A DNA stretch of 64,000 nucleotides, taken from positions 21,149 through 85,148 of the IMG/VR virus record IMGVR_UViG_3300042885_000570; one strand, written 5' to 3'. The notes below the pieces were generated by a model. It did no database searches. It saw only the letters and a program-made list of their open reading frames with translations, and was not told the DNA's origin. The translations under genes and the position numbers were made by a program. This document shows, in pieces, positions 46,809 through 55,219 of the stretch. Within the stretch, counting starts at the first letter, position 1, and every line of letters begins with the position of its first letter. The stretch comes from a virus.

Positions 46809-47401
46809 ACTATATCTTTTGATTCAATTAATGTATAAGTAAAATGATTACCGTGTATTTTAGCTGCTTTCTTACAGATCTTCATAAATGCATCAAAGTC
46901 TTTAACTCTTTTGAATACTTGACATCCTTCTGACCAGTTCTCTACCCATGTAGAATCTTGTCCAGCTTTGTGTATATTGATACCAAACATTCCTGTATCA
47001 GTATTAGCTTCATCATATACTAGATCTTTATTAGAATCTCTGAATACTTTTACAGCACCAAGTCTTTGACATAATGCTTCATATTTACCTTGATGTTTAT
47101 CAATTGAATAAACTCCTCTATATTGTCCTGGAACTAATCTTGCTACACCTTTTACATTATGATACTGTTGTACTCCTTTCTTACCTGGTTCTGTAGTATT
47201 CTTCCACTCATTGAATTGCCATACACCATTCTCATCTCTGTAAGATATAGTAATAGTATCATCAAATAAGTTAGTAACTACTTTACCTGTTGAGGAGTTA
47301 CGGATACCTACAATGTTTACATCATATCCTTTATCTGCTGTATCTTCAAACCACTTGTATCCTTTGGCCAATACTGCATTTCTAACTTGACTTAAAATCA
47401 T
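46805..47401 (-). CDS. Putative endolysin with L,D-transpeptidase (YkuD)-like active site (198 aa)
   Basis: The C-terminal half carries GMFGINIHKAG (H144) followed thirteen residues later by WSEGCQVF (S157, G159, C160), the His...Ser-x-Gly-Cys arrangement of YkuD-type L,D-transpeptidase folds. The rest is a beta-rich phage-type lead-in with YHNVKGVARLVPGQYRG. It lies directly with membrane proteins and an NlpC/P60-like peptidase, so a cell-wall role is likely. Whether it cuts peptides, exchanges cross-links or binds is not shown by the sequence. No signal peptide, so it would need the holin. Confidence 0.6.
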   Translation of the reverse strand: MILSQVRNAVLAKGYKWFEDTADKGYDVNIVGIRNSSTGKVVTNLFDDTITISYRDENGVWQFNEWKNTTEPGKKGVQQYHNVKGVARLVPGQYRGVYSIDKHQGKYEALCQRLGAVKVFRDSNKDLVYDEANTDTGMFGINIHKAGQDSTWVENWSEGCQVFKRVKDFDAFMKICKKAAKIHGNHFTYTLIESKDIV

Positions 47402-47402
47402 A

Positions 47403-47684
47403 TTATTGTTTATTAGTGATTATGTCTTCAACATAATGATCTCTCTGTTGTATTAAGTATGACTCTCTTATTGTCATTCTCTCAATCTGATCATTAATTA
47501 ACTCATTTATTATTAAATCTTTTTTTGCTAATTCAGCTTCAGTCTTTATACGTTGTGTATCATATATCTTATTCTGATAATATAATCCACCTAGCATTAA
47601 GACTATTGTAAAAGATTGTTCTTTTAATCTTGATAAAAAAATATCTAACACGCTTGTTGCTAAATTATTTTTAGATTCACTCAT
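47403..47684 (-). CDS. Single-pass membrane protein, possible spanin-like (93 aa)
   Basis: One probable transmembrane segment (FTIVLMLGGLYYQNKIY, about residues 25-41) is followed by a helical coiled-coil C-terminus (RIKTEAELAKKDLIINELIN). This is the layout of an inner-membrane spanin or a lysis regulator. It sits between two wall-degrading enzyme genes and overlaps the upstream one by 4 bp. Function inferred from topology and context. Confidence 0.55.
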   Translation of the reverse strand: MSESKNNLATSVLDIFLSRLKEQSFTIVLMLGGLYYQNKIYDTQRIKTEAELAKKDLIINELINDQIERMTIRESYLIQQRDHYVEDIITNKQ

Positions 47685-48172
47685 ATAACTATTTCATAAA
47701 AGAAATTAGCTTTACACCAATCATAAAGATCTTGAGGTGAAAACCTGTATGCTTTTTCTACTCCGTATACCCAAGCTACGTATTCAGAACAATACATTGC
47801 TCTAGTTGTATCTCCTTTTTCTACCCATTCACCTGTTACTAGTTCAACTGGTTGTCTAAGTAGTAAGCCTTCAAAATCATATGCTGTGTGTCCTACTTTT
47901 GTAAGAGCTCTTTGTGCAAATGTTTTTTCATTTACTAGGTCAGATGATCTATGTACAGTAATACTGTAATTGTATTTATCCTGCCAATCATTCCAAGGTC
48001 TTAAGTTTACACCATCTTTTTGTGCATCTATTACATATGGTTGTCCCCATATCTCAATAAATACTGCTGAGTGACTAAATTTAGATTTAGTAGCTTTTTT
48101 AATTAATCTACTCAATAACTTTTTACCACTACAATGTAGTATGTCTCCTGTTTTTAATGCTGTAGCATTCAT
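47681..48172 (-). CDS. Permuted NlpC/P60 (papain-like) peptidase-type protein (163 aa)
   Basis: His before Cys marks the permuted NlpC/P60 (YiiX/LRAT-like) subgroup: KFSHSAVFIE (H34, E40) comes first and AMYCSEYVAWVYG (C128) later. The domain starts with LKTGDILHCSG, typical of this fold. Such enzymes hydrolyse peptide or lipid-acyl bonds. In a lysis cassette, cleavage of peptidoglycan stem peptides is likely. It overlaps the next gene by 4 bp (ATGA) and the preceding one similarly. No signal peptide. Confidence 0.72.
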   Translation of the reverse strand: MNATALKTGDILHCSGKKLLSRLIKKATKSKFSHSAVFIEIWGQPYVIDAQKDGVNLRPWNDWQDKYNYSITVHRSSDLVNEKTFAQRALTKVGHTAYDFEGLLLRQPVELVTGEWVEKGDTTRAMYCSEYVAWVYGVEKAYRFSPQDLYDWCKANFFYEIVI

Positions 48173-48483
48173 TTAGCGTTTTGTTTTATTTGAAAGGACA
48201 CAAGTTCACCCACAGTATCAGATAGTTTCCCTATCTGTGATGCCATGTTTTTGATCTCTTGTTGTGTTACCTCTTGTATTAACTGATACTTCAATCTATG
48301 TTCTTGCTCAAGCAGTTCAAGTTTCCCTTTTAATTTACCATGATCTTCCCTATGCTCTTGAAATTCTTTACTCAAAGAGCTTAAGTCTGTAATGATTGTC
48401 TTATAAGAACTCTTAATAAAGAAACCTATAATTGCTATTATTGTTCCTGAGACAAATAATATAATTGTTAGCATTGAATCCAT
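48169..48483 (-). CDS. Holin- or spanin-like membrane protein with coiled coil (104 aa)
   Basis: An N-terminal transmembrane helix (LTIILFVSGTIIAIIGFFI, residues 5-23) is followed by a long charged coiled coil (DHGKLKGKLELLEQEHRLKY and onward). This layout is common in phage lysis-associated membrane proteins. Encoded directly upstream of the peptidase gene, overlapping by 4 bp. An A/T-rich block upstream resembles a late promoter. Confidence 0.58.
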   Translation of the reverse strand: MDSMLTIILFVSGTIIAIIGFFIKSSYKTIITDLSSLSKEFQEHREDHGKLKGKLELLEQEHRLKYQLIQEVTQQEIKNMASQIGKLSDTVGELVSFQIKQNAK

Positions 48484-48500
48484 CTGTTATTTTTTATAAA

Positions 48501-48520
48501 TATATACATATAATATAATA
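48501..48520 (-). promoter_or_regulatory. Candidate late promoter for the lysis cassette
   Basis: On the minus strand TATTATATTATATGTATATA lies 18-37 bp before the ATG at 48483. It resembles the GTATATTATATTATATGT block at 58082. Weak evidence in A/T-rich DNA. Confidence 0.25.
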
Positions 48521-48541
48521 AAAAAAACAATAGGATAATAA

Positions 48542-48766
48542 TTATTCAACAGTTAATTGTGATAAAGTTGCAGTTACTGATCCGGCTAATAACAAATAGC
48601 CAGCTGCTGAAACAAGTGCTGCAGGTAATGCAACAGGCGCAGCTATTATAACTCCACCAATAGCACCAGCTACTACACCTAATCTTTGTACTTTTTTCCA
48701 AAATGTTGGTGTCTTACCATTCCATCTTGTTTTTAATTCTGTTGCTGTTGTTTTTATCTTTTTCAT
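48542..48766 (-). CDS. Small hydrophobic membrane protein, holin candidate (74 aa)
   Basis: A basic N-terminus (MKKIKTTATELKTRW, KTPTFWKKVQRLG) is followed by two close hydrophobic segments: VVAGAIGGVIIAAPVALPAA and LVSAAGYLLLAGSVTATL (about 32-69). A short, positively charged two-helix membrane protein immediately before the wall enzymes is the typical form of a phage holin. No homolog was checked. Confidence 0.6.
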   Translation of the reverse strand: MKKIKTTATELKTRWNGKTPTFWKKVQRLGVVAGAIGGVIIAAPVALPAALVSAAGYLLLAGSVTATLSQLTVE

Positions 48767-48796
48767 AATTCAAATTGGTTTCTTATTTAATTAAGT

Positions 48797-49435
48797 TTAT
48801 GAGTACAATGTACAAGCAAATCTAATCCCGGTAGCCGTACCAGTTGGTGCTGTAGGCATGGTTGTTATATTTGCTGTATTAGTTATTCCAAATAAAGCAT
48901 CTGAGATTCCCACATCATATACAGTTCTCCAAGAAATTCCATCTGCATAGTACCCTACAACAAGATTTTCTCCAACTACTAAGTCTAATGTTTGTCCTAC
49001 TTCTGCTGTAAGTGAAATTTCATTTGGTCCAATAGAACATGCCGCAGCACCTTGACCTATTAAAGTCAATGTACTACCTAAACGACCTCTATAAATCCCA
49101 AAATAAACTATATCAGTACCAGAAAAACCCCATAGTTTTACTTTAGATATAGTTCCTGTAACTGTACTTATTGTTTGATAATAGTATTGAGTTGATGCAG
49201 CGGTTGGTGCTGTATCCGCAGAAGATACATCTTGAGGTGAAAACCCAACCGCAGTATTACTTACATTAAATATTTCTAATATTACTCCTGCTGAATTTTT
49301 ATAATGAACTAACTTATCTGTTAAATCAAAGAAATATGTACTATTTGATACAGAAGCCCAATCAGCACTTGATGCTGTAGTTACTGTATATTTAGTTCCT
49401 GCTACAGGTGTTCCTGTTACTGTTAATACCGCCAT
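48797..49435 (-). CDS. Appendage protein with shared N-terminal anchor domain (212 aa)
   Basis: Residues 1-57 (MAVLTVTGTPVAGTKYTVTT, then DKLVHYKNSAGVILEIF) closely match the start of the next gene's product. The C-terminal domain (about 80-212) is beta-rich with Tyr/Gly-rich strands (VTGTISKVKLWGFSG, DLVVGENLVVGYYADGI) like a small jelly-roll sandwich. This is a typical phage tip or fibre layout: conserved anchor, variable distal domain. It is 16 bp from the next gene, so they are probably expressed together. Confidence 0.62.
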   Translation of the reverse strand: MAVLTVTGTPVAGTKYTVTTASSADWASVSNSTYFFDLTDKLVHYKNSAGVILEIFNVSNTAVGFSPQDVSSADTAPTAASTQYYYQTISTVTGTISKVKLWGFSGTDIVYFGIYRGRLGSTLTLIGQGAAACSIGPNEISLTAEVGQTLDLVVGENLVVGYYADGISWRTVYDVGISDALFGITNTANITTMPTAPTGTATGIRFACTLYS

Positions 49436-49450
49436 AATTATATATATATA

Positions 49451-50050
49451 TCAAATCTCTTCTATCCACAATTGGATCAACATTGTAACTTGCGTAGGCT
49501 CAGTAACAAGGTTAGCTATTATTGCTTGCACGTTTATTTCATCTCCTTCTGTTACCGCTGCACTTATTGTGTAAATATCATGTCTTGTAAAAGGAGCTGT
49601 ACCTGAATACAAGTTTGTTCCGGTAATTGTTGTAGAAGTACTTGTAGTATTATTAAAAAGCTGAATCGTTGGTGAGGGTGATGCTGAAGATGAAACACCA
49701 TTAACATTAGTCATTATACTTACTTTCTTAACCACTCCTGATTTTGGGACGGCAACCCTTCTACTTCCAACATTTGTTGCAGAAGGGGTAGTATAATTAA
49801 GCCCACCAATATTCCAAGTAGTATTCCTAGACATTGTATTTGTAGCGTGACCAAGAGTTAAAGTATAACCTGATATAGGTGTAAATACCTCTAAAACTAT
49901 ACCACTACTACTTTTGTAATGAACAAGTTTATCAACTTTATCATAAAAGTATGTGTTATTAGCTACTGAAGGCCAGTCCGCTGATGTATCAGTTACAACT
50001 GTATAATTGACTGCACCTGCCATTCTTGTTGTTACTGTAGTTACTGCCAT
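49451..50050 (-). CDS. Appendage protein with the same anchor domain, different distal domain (199 aa)
   Basis: Its N-terminal 55 residues (MAVTTVTTRMAGAVNYTVVT, then DKLVHYKSSSGIVLEVF) pair with the 212-aa neighbour. The remainder is different: a Ser/Thr/Asn-rich beta domain (RRVAVPKSGVVKKVSIMTNV, then LVTEPTQVTMLIQLWIEEI). Two adjacent paralogues that share an anchor but differ distally suggest alternative or paired receptor-binding tips. No known name. Confidence 0.62.
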   Translation of the reverse strand: MAVTTVTTRMAGAVNYTVVTDTSADWPSVANNTYFYDKVDKLVHYKSSSGIVLEVFTPISGYTLTLGHATNTMSRNTTWNIGGLNYTTPSATNVGSRRVAVPKSGVVKKVSIMTNVNGVSSSASPSPTIQLFNNTTSTSTTITGTNLYSGTAPFTRHDIYTISAAVTEGDEINVQAIIANLVTEPTQVTMLIQLWIEEI

Positions 50051-50051
50051 T

Positions 50052-50342
50052 TTATAAAGTATTTGCTTGTTCTACAAATGAATCAAATTCTAGTTTTTGC
50101 TCTGGTGTCATATCATCATATGGATATTCAACAAATTCAGCAGTAGCATTTAAACTATTTGTTTCCGTAAATTTAATAACCCTTTTAATTGGATTACTAA
50201 TATTGAATGTAAATAATTTTGAACCCTCTAAATAAGTGAAATCAACTCCTACAAATTGTGACAGTTCAAGAGTTTTATCAAGTTGAAATTGCTCATTATA
50301 GCAATAAACTTGCGTATCTATTATATCTATTTTCTCTATCAT
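50052..50342 (-). CDS. Small protein of unknown function next to fibre genes (96 aa)
   Basis: A beta-like protein (MIEKIDIIDTQVYCYNEQFQ, then FVGVDFTYLEGSKLFTFNIS) with an acidic C-terminal helix (DMTPEQKLEFDSFVEQANTL). It overlaps the fibre gene by 1 bp and lies 1 bp before the anchor paralogue. Small proteins placed here often assist fibre folding or attachment, but that is inference. Confidence 0.52.
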   Translation of the reverse strand: MIEKIDIIDTQVYCYNEQFQLDKTLELSQFVGVDFTYLEGSKLFTFNISNPIKRVIKFTETNSLNATAEFVEYPYDDMTPEQKLEFDSFVEQANTL

Positions 50343-52792
50343 TATATTAATATATTACCTTGATTATCACTTGTGTTTGTTATTCCTTGAATTATGTTAG
50401 TTGAATTAACCGCTGTTGTTGATCCCTTATACACGTTACTTGAATACTTCCAAGTTGAACCAGGATACCCAGTTATACAATAAGCAGATGCGTTTGTTAC
50501 CTCTAAGAATGAATTTAAAATTTCCCTAGCTCCCAAAGCATTTGTTGATGTACAATGTCCTCCTACATTGTTCCATAAACATCTTACAGTTGAATTATAA
50601 ATACTTGAAGAATTAGTTGCTACAGATGAAGTTGATTGAGTATAACTATTGTACAATGTAGCGGTAGCTCCATAGTTACTAGAAGAAATAAGAGTTGAAT
50701 TATAAAATGTTCCAGAACCACCAATTCCTGATGTTGAAATTCCTACACAACTTCTACCTTCGCCAGATAAACCTGTACCAGATGTTGATATACCAGTGCA
50801 ATTAGTTATTCTTTGTGCGGATATACCAATTCCTGATGTTGAAATACCAGTACATTCATAAACTTCTCCATTAGATGCTATACCGTTTCCTGACACAGCT
50901 CTTCCTGTAGAATTATAAAGAAAACCTACAGGTGTATTTATACCAGTTCCTGTACCAGTTGATTCAAAATAAGAATCATAAACTCTAACATTTCCTAAAC
51001 CATCATACATTCCATCTAAATATCCTATACCGTGTGCATTATATATAATTCCCATTCCAACACAACAATATCCAAAATCATTTAAAAATGATGCATTAAA
51101 ACATTTTATTTTAGCATTACCATCTTGAAAACTTAAAACATTACCTGTACCAGTTCCAACGGTTCTTCCAGTTCTTACTACTTTTAAATTATATAATTCA
51201 ACTGTTCCAGATAACGCAAATGTAAGTGCATTAGTTCCATCATTCACACTTAATGTATAAGTATGTCCGTTTCCATTAATATTAACACCATTTTTTAAAG
51301 TAATTGTAACTGAACCAGTTTCTGCAATATCAGCAAACATCTCTACTGTTTGACCGCTAACCGCAGCAGTCATAGCAAGACTTAATGTAGCATAATAAGT
51401 ATAAACACCACTTGCATTTGCTATTCCACAAACACCGCTAGTTGATGATGGTGTCGCCCATTGAGCTTTACCATCTGATGTTATACAAGTTAATACTTTA
51501 CCTACTCCTTCAGTACCATCAGTTAATTGTAATGAGTAATTACTTGTAGCTCCTGTTGCTGCAAATTTTCCTCCTATATTTTCAACACTTGTTCCTTGTG
51601 TAATACCTGATACTCCAATATTTAATAAACTGTTAGTAGAAGCAGCTCCTTGTACTCCAACATTTTTTCCTGCGATATTTGTACCATATGCTTGTCCATC
51701 TACACCAATTTGAGTTCCTGAACCTGCGTATGTATTATATCCTGAAATAGCTGAAGCTTGCGCATTTGCCTGTACAAGAAGTTTTTTAGTAACATCTACT
51801 ACTGTATTTCCAATAGCAGCAACAGTTCCGTTATCTAATATAATAGAATCTCCAATACTAAATCCAGATCCAGTAAACTTAGATAAATAATTTGTAGTCC
51901 CTGAACCAGTTACTGTACCAATATTCCAAGTTCTATCTGCTGATAGATCAAATGTAGTACCATTAATAGTTATATTTCTTGTTGCTGGTACTTTAGCATT
52001 AAATACTGCAAAGTCAGAAGAAGATAAATAACCATCTGCTATTGCTGATGCTTGTGCAATACTAATAGCTGGTGTTAATCCTCCTGAAGATACAACAGGT
52101 GCTGTACCTGTAACTGAAGTAACTGCTCCTGTAGGTATAACTTGATTTAATGTAGTTAATCCTACTGAGTAATGTTGACTACCTTCTGTTCTAAAGTTTA
52201 CCGTTTGAGATACACCTGTTGTGTTCTCTACATTAATCTTAACAACAATTCTATCTGTTGTAAGAAGTGTTGTTGCTGGAAATACACCGTCAGATACATA
52301 CATAGTAGTAGTAGTTGACATTCCTGTAACTATCTCAGGATCAGGAGTAAAAATTAATGTTTCTGTTCCTCCTAAATCTCTCTTGTATACTGTAGGTCTA
52401 ATTATCCAATTTTGACCTGCTGCTACTGCATCAAAATGTAAAAAGAATTGCCATAATCCTCCAGGTATTTGTGTAGTACCTGGTATATTACTAGGAGTTT
52501 GATATTCAGCAATTACTGAAGTTGCTCCTGCTAACACTGTTAATGGTATAACTTGTTCTACCGCACTAGCAACAATTGATGAAAATTCTTTATAAGGAGC
52601 TTGATCTACAGTTTGGTTTAAGTAATATGTAGTATTACCTGATCCACCAGGAATAGTAACTGTAACATCACCATCTACTGTAGATGCATTAACACCTGAA
52701 CCTACAAAATCAATACTGTTTACATCTGCCGTTATTATTGCAGATTCTTCTAAAACTGCAATTCTTTTTTTTATGTTTATTTCTGTACTCAT
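50342..52792 (-). CDS. Large fibre/spike with jelly-roll N-part and beta-helix C-part (816 aa)
   Basis: The N-terminal portion (about 45-220) is an all-beta sandwich (LWQFFLHFDAVAAGQNWIIR, then ILTTDRIV-type strands). The middle has the fibre-like VTGSGTTNYLSKFTGSGFSI and a Gly/Ala/Ser-rich region. From about residue 470 a right-handed parallel beta-helix is suggested by evenly spaced short strands, with repeated CxGISTSGxG elements (about 652-700). This is like receptor-binding or depolymerase-type tailspikes, though no catalytic residues are evident. It lies in the appendage operon. Confidence 0.65.
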   Translation of the reverse strand: MSTEINIKKRIAVLEESAIITADVNSIDFVGSGVNASTVDGDVTVTIPGGSGNTTYYLNQTVDQAPYKEFSSIVASAVEQVIPLTVLAGATSVIAEYQTPSNIPGTTQIPGGLWQFFLHFDAVAAGQNWIIRPTVYKRDLGGTETLIFTPDPEIVTGMSTTTTMYVSDGVFPATTLLTTDRIVVKINVENTTGVSQTVNFRTEGSQHYSVGLTTLNQVIPTGAVTSVTGTAPVVSSGGLTPAISIAQASAIADGYLSSSDFAVFNAKVPATRNITINGTTFDLSADRTWNIGTVTGSGTTNYLSKFTGSGFSIGDSIILDNGTVAAIGNTVVDVTKKLLVQANAQASAISGYNTYAGSGTQIGVDGQAYGTNIAGKNVGVQGAASTNSLLNIGVSGITQGTSVENIGGKFAATGATSNYSLQLTDGTEGVGKVLTCITSDGKAQWATPSSTSGVCGIANASGVYTYYATLSLAMTAAVSGQTVEMFADIAETGSVTITLKNGVNINGNGHTYTLSVNDGTNALTFALSGTVELYNLKVVRTGRTVGTGTGNVLSFQDGNAKIKCFNASFLNDFGYCCVGMGIIYNAHGIGYLDGMYDGLGNVRVYDSYFESTGTGTGINTPVGFLYNSTGRAVSGNGIASNGEVYECTGISTSGIGISAQRITNCTGISTSGTGLSGEGRSCVGISTSGIGGSGTFYNSTLISSSNYGATATLYNSYTQSTSSVATNSSSIYNSTVRCLWNNVGGHCTSTNALGAREILNSFLEVTNASAYCITGYPGSTWKYSSNVYKGSTTAVNSTNIIQGITNTSDNQGNILI

Positions 52793-52803
52793 CTTAATAT
52801 GTT

Positions 52804-54054
52804 TTATCTACTTACTTCTTCCCAATCTAATGAAACATATGCTCCTAAAGTTCCTCCTGTAGCATCAATAGCCATTTCAATAACCAATTCAAGAGGTGTA
52901 CTTGTAAAAGTATTTCTTTCTAACTGACTAGCAAATATTGCCTCTTTTAATATATTGATACTTGGAGAACCTTGATTGGATGAATTTACATATCCTTGTG
53001 CTAATACTCTACCCCCCGTAACAGATGTTCCTGTAAGATTATATTCTACAGCAGAATCTGCTCCTGCTGATGTCCATGCACCTCCTGTTGTTATAGCAGA
53101 TTGTACAATTCTCCATGCATAGTTTTTACCATTACCAATTCCTAATAAAGATACCGCTGTAGTTATAACTATAGCATCTAATGTAGTAGCTTTAAGTCTT
53201 ATTCCCACCATTGGATAATACGTTCCAGCTACAGCAAATGTTTTAGGTGTTGTGATAGGTGTTCCAATAGCTTGTTGCGCTCCTCTAAGCTCATAACCTC
53301 CTTCAGATATTGCAGTAGAACAAACTTGTTTTAATGTACTAGCACTAGCTGTTACTCCTGTATTAGTTATCTCATATCTTAATGGTAATGAAGCTGTAGT
53401 GATATAAGTAGAAGTAATTAAATTAGCGTGATTAAATCTATGACATACAATAAAGTTACCGTCTATAACAAAACCTACTCTAACAGTACCTTCTCCTAAC
53501 CACTCAATATCCATGAATAATATTTGAGCTTTGGTTATATCTAAAGTCACTCCTGATGGACCATTACCATCTAAGGTATCAGCATTCCAAGAAGCTTGAT
53601 TAACTACTGATTCTGTAACTACACCTGTAACTAAACTTCTTTCTACAAAGCTTAAAGTACTATTGTTTAACTGAATGTATATTCCATTCTGTGTACCAAA
53701 GTAACCTACTCTCTGTCTTAGATTGGTTTGAGCAGGAGCCATTACAAATGTATTTAGTACTAGTAATGACTTACCTGGTTGATATGACATTACTTTAAAT
53801 GTTTCTCTTAGTACTTGAGATCCACTTGTAGTATCTACATTTAGATTTACTAATCCTTCATTTGCACTAAATACAGCTGCTCCTCCACTTGCAGTAGAGG
53901 TAGCCCACAGACCATTGTCTTTGTATCTATTTGATGAATCAAATAGTGTTAAAGGGTTTGATACACGCAACCTACCAAATGCATCTCCCAACATTGGATC
54001 ATTCTTCAAAATAGAAGAACTACTTGATCCGCTATATGTTATAGCAGTACTCAT
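52804..54054 (-). CDS. Conserved phage appendage protein with DAFGRLRVSNP motif (416 aa)
   Basis: The N-terminus includes GDAFGRLRVSNPLTLFDSS, a pattern I recognise in fibre- or structure-like proteins of many aquatic phages. The rest is beta-rich (YQPGKSLLVLNTFVM, then DIEWLGEGTVRVGFVIDGNF and GGYELRGAQQ), consistent with a large beta-sandwich appendage. Overlaps the 224-aa gene by 1 bp. Likely a virion surface protein that bridges fibres to the particle; the function is not established. Confidence 0.66.
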   Translation of the reverse strand: MSTAITYSGSSSSSILKNDPMLGDAFGRLRVSNPLTLFDSSNRYKDNGLWATSTASGGAAVFSANEGLVNLNVDTTSGSQVLRETFKVMSYQPGKSLLVLNTFVMAPAQTNLRQRVGYFGTQNGIYIQLNNSTLSFVERSLVTGVVTESVVNQASWNADTLDGNGPSGVTLDITKAQILFMDIEWLGEGTVRVGFVIDGNFIVCHRFNHANLITSTYITTASLPLRYEITNTGVTASASTLKQVCSTAISEGGYELRGAQQAIGTPITTPKTFAVAGTYYPMVGIRLKATTLDAIVITTAVSLLGIGNGKNYAWRIVQSAITTGGAWTSAGADSAVEYNLTGTSVTGGRVLAQGYVNSSNQGSPSINILKEAIFASQLERNTFTSTPLELVIEMAIDATGGTLGAYVSLDWEEVSR

Positions 54055-54728
54055 TACGAATTAAATATAATCACTAATTCAGTACCTGTACCATTATAAG
54101 AAATAGTACCTGCAGCATAACTGTTATTTAAAGCTCCTGCAGTAAAGTTTAATGTTTCACTTGGCTTAATTGTTTCACCTAGTATAGTACCATTTGCAGA
54201 TCCTACGTTAGACACTGAAAAGTCATATACTAAAGGAGCAATAGTTCCTGATCCTGTAGCTCTAACTAGATTAGGTGTTCTTGTTACAGACGTAGTATTA
54301 GTTACTAATTGTGCAGCATTTGAATCTACACTAAGCAATGTAGTTTCAGTAGCTAGTCCTGTTGTGTTACTTACAATTTGTGCTAGATAAGTATTAGGAT
54401 TGATATACGTTATTGGTGCAACAGGTGTACCTGGAGTATTTGTTCCTGCTAAATAATAAACTGGTGGATCAAATGTTCCGGTACCTGCATTATAAATTCT
54501 TACCTCCAACCAAGTAACATCATTAGCATCAATAACTAAAGCTGCTTCATATTCAGTTCCTGCTTGAATTGCAGTTAATATTTGGTTAAGTAATGAATCT
54601 ACATTACTTGTATTTGTGTTAATATCAGTAAGGTTATCACATGCACACTCTTGACCAAATAGCATTTTTAATTGCCATGGCATGTTTGTCCCTTTACCAC
54701 CGTATGTTTTTAAATTTCCTACAGACAT
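54054..54728 (-). CDS. Appendage-associated protein (224 aa)
   Basis: I place the start at 54728 (MSVGNLKTYGGKGT, after AATTATTATG). A longer reading begins 72 bp upstream at 54800, inside a terminator hairpin, and would give an implausible hydrophobic leader. Residues 1-70 have LGNL-type strands and CACDN; the rest is a beta sandwich with Asn/Thr-rich loops (ALVIDANDVTWLEVRIYNAG). It is joined by one base to the conserved appendage gene. Unknown exact role. Confidence 0.6.
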   Translation of the reverse strand: MSVGNLKTYGGKGTNMPWQLKMLFGQECACDNLTDINTNTSNVDSLLNQILTAIQAGTEYEAALVIDANDVTWLEVRIYNAGTGTFDPPVYYLAGTNTPGTPVAPITYINPNTYLAQIVSNTTGLATETTLLSVDSNAAQLVTNTTSVTRTPNLVRATGSGTIAPLVYDFSVSNVGSANGTILGETIKPSETLNFTAGALNNSYAAGTISYNGTGTELVIIFNS

Positions 54729-54740
54729 AATAATTGATTT

Positions 54741-54758
54741 ATATATAATAATATACAG
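54741..54758 (-). promoter_or_regulatory. Candidate late promoter for appendage genes
   Basis: On the minus strand CTGTATATTATTATATAT ends 12 bp before the ATG at 54728. It shares TGTATATTA with the block at 58082 and follows a terminator directly. Confidence 0.35.
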
Positions 54759-54782
54759 AAAACTTTCTATATAAGCAAATAT

Positions 54783-54811
54783 AAAAAAGAAAAGCCACAT
54801 CTCTGTGGCTA
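54783..54811 (-). terminator. Intrinsic terminator before the 224-aa gene
   Basis: On the minus strand AGCCACA and TGTGGCT make a 7-bp stem with a tight four-base loop, then TTTTCTTTTTT. It ends the unit that includes the 648-aa fibre and the two small genes after it. Confidence 0.86.
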
Positions 54812-54817
54812 TTGCTT

Positions 54818-54964
54818 TTAATTTTCTTGAACTAGTTGAGGTTCTGCAAATAGAACTCCTAATGCTTGTGTTATCATAGCTGCATCTTGTAAACTAAATG
54901 CTCCTTTAAGGAATGCTTGATTTAAAGCTTGTTCAACTACTTGTTTTGCATCTTCTGATTTCAT
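54818..54964 (-). CDS. Small helical protein (48 aa)
   Basis: A 49-codon frame whose ATG overlaps the stop of the 72-aa gene (ATGA). The product (MKSEDAKQVVEQALNQAFLK and GAFSLQDAAMITQALGVLFA) is amphipathic helix with an acidic C-terminus. It ends 7 bp before the terminator. Coupling and codon pattern support it as real. Function unknown. Confidence 0.6.
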   Translation of the reverse strand: MKSEDAKQVVEQALNQAFLKGAFSLQDAAMITQALGVLFAEPQLVQEN

Positions 54965-55179
54965 ATTTTTTGTAATTCAGTTACTTGTTTTTTAGTAAGT
55001 CCTGCAACAAACCATTCTTTAGCTAACATAATTCTGATGTGCTCTTCATTACGTGCTACTGTTGCTGTTTCTTCTTCAGTTAAAGTCTCTTTTGCTTTTA
55101 ACTCAGTGATTAATGCTACACTATCGTATGCTGCTGATACTGATTTTGCTACTTGCTCTGTTGTTAATTCTAATTCCAT
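54961..55179 (-). CDS. Small acidic helical protein (72 aa)
   Basis: MELELTTEQVAKSVSAAYDS and ALITELKAKETLTEEETATV suggest two amphipathic helices with many Glu/Thr. The C-terminal GLTKKQVTELQKI is a third helix. Placed between the 648-aa fibre and the 48-aa gene, coupled to the latter. A fibre-assembly helper would fit but is not shown. Confidence 0.55.
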   Translation of the reverse strand: MELELTTEQVAKSVSAAYDSVALITELKAKETLTEEETATVARNEEHIRIMLAKEWFVAGLTKKQVTELQKI

Positions 55180-55219
55180 GATATTTATTTTTTTGTAAAG
55201 TTAATATATTTATTATTTA

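Noticed and set aside
54729-54800. Longer start for the 224-aa protein with a hydrophobic N-terminus
   Set aside because: The upstream ATG is inside a terminator stem and would be part of the promoter region. The start at 54728 has the typical A/T leader.
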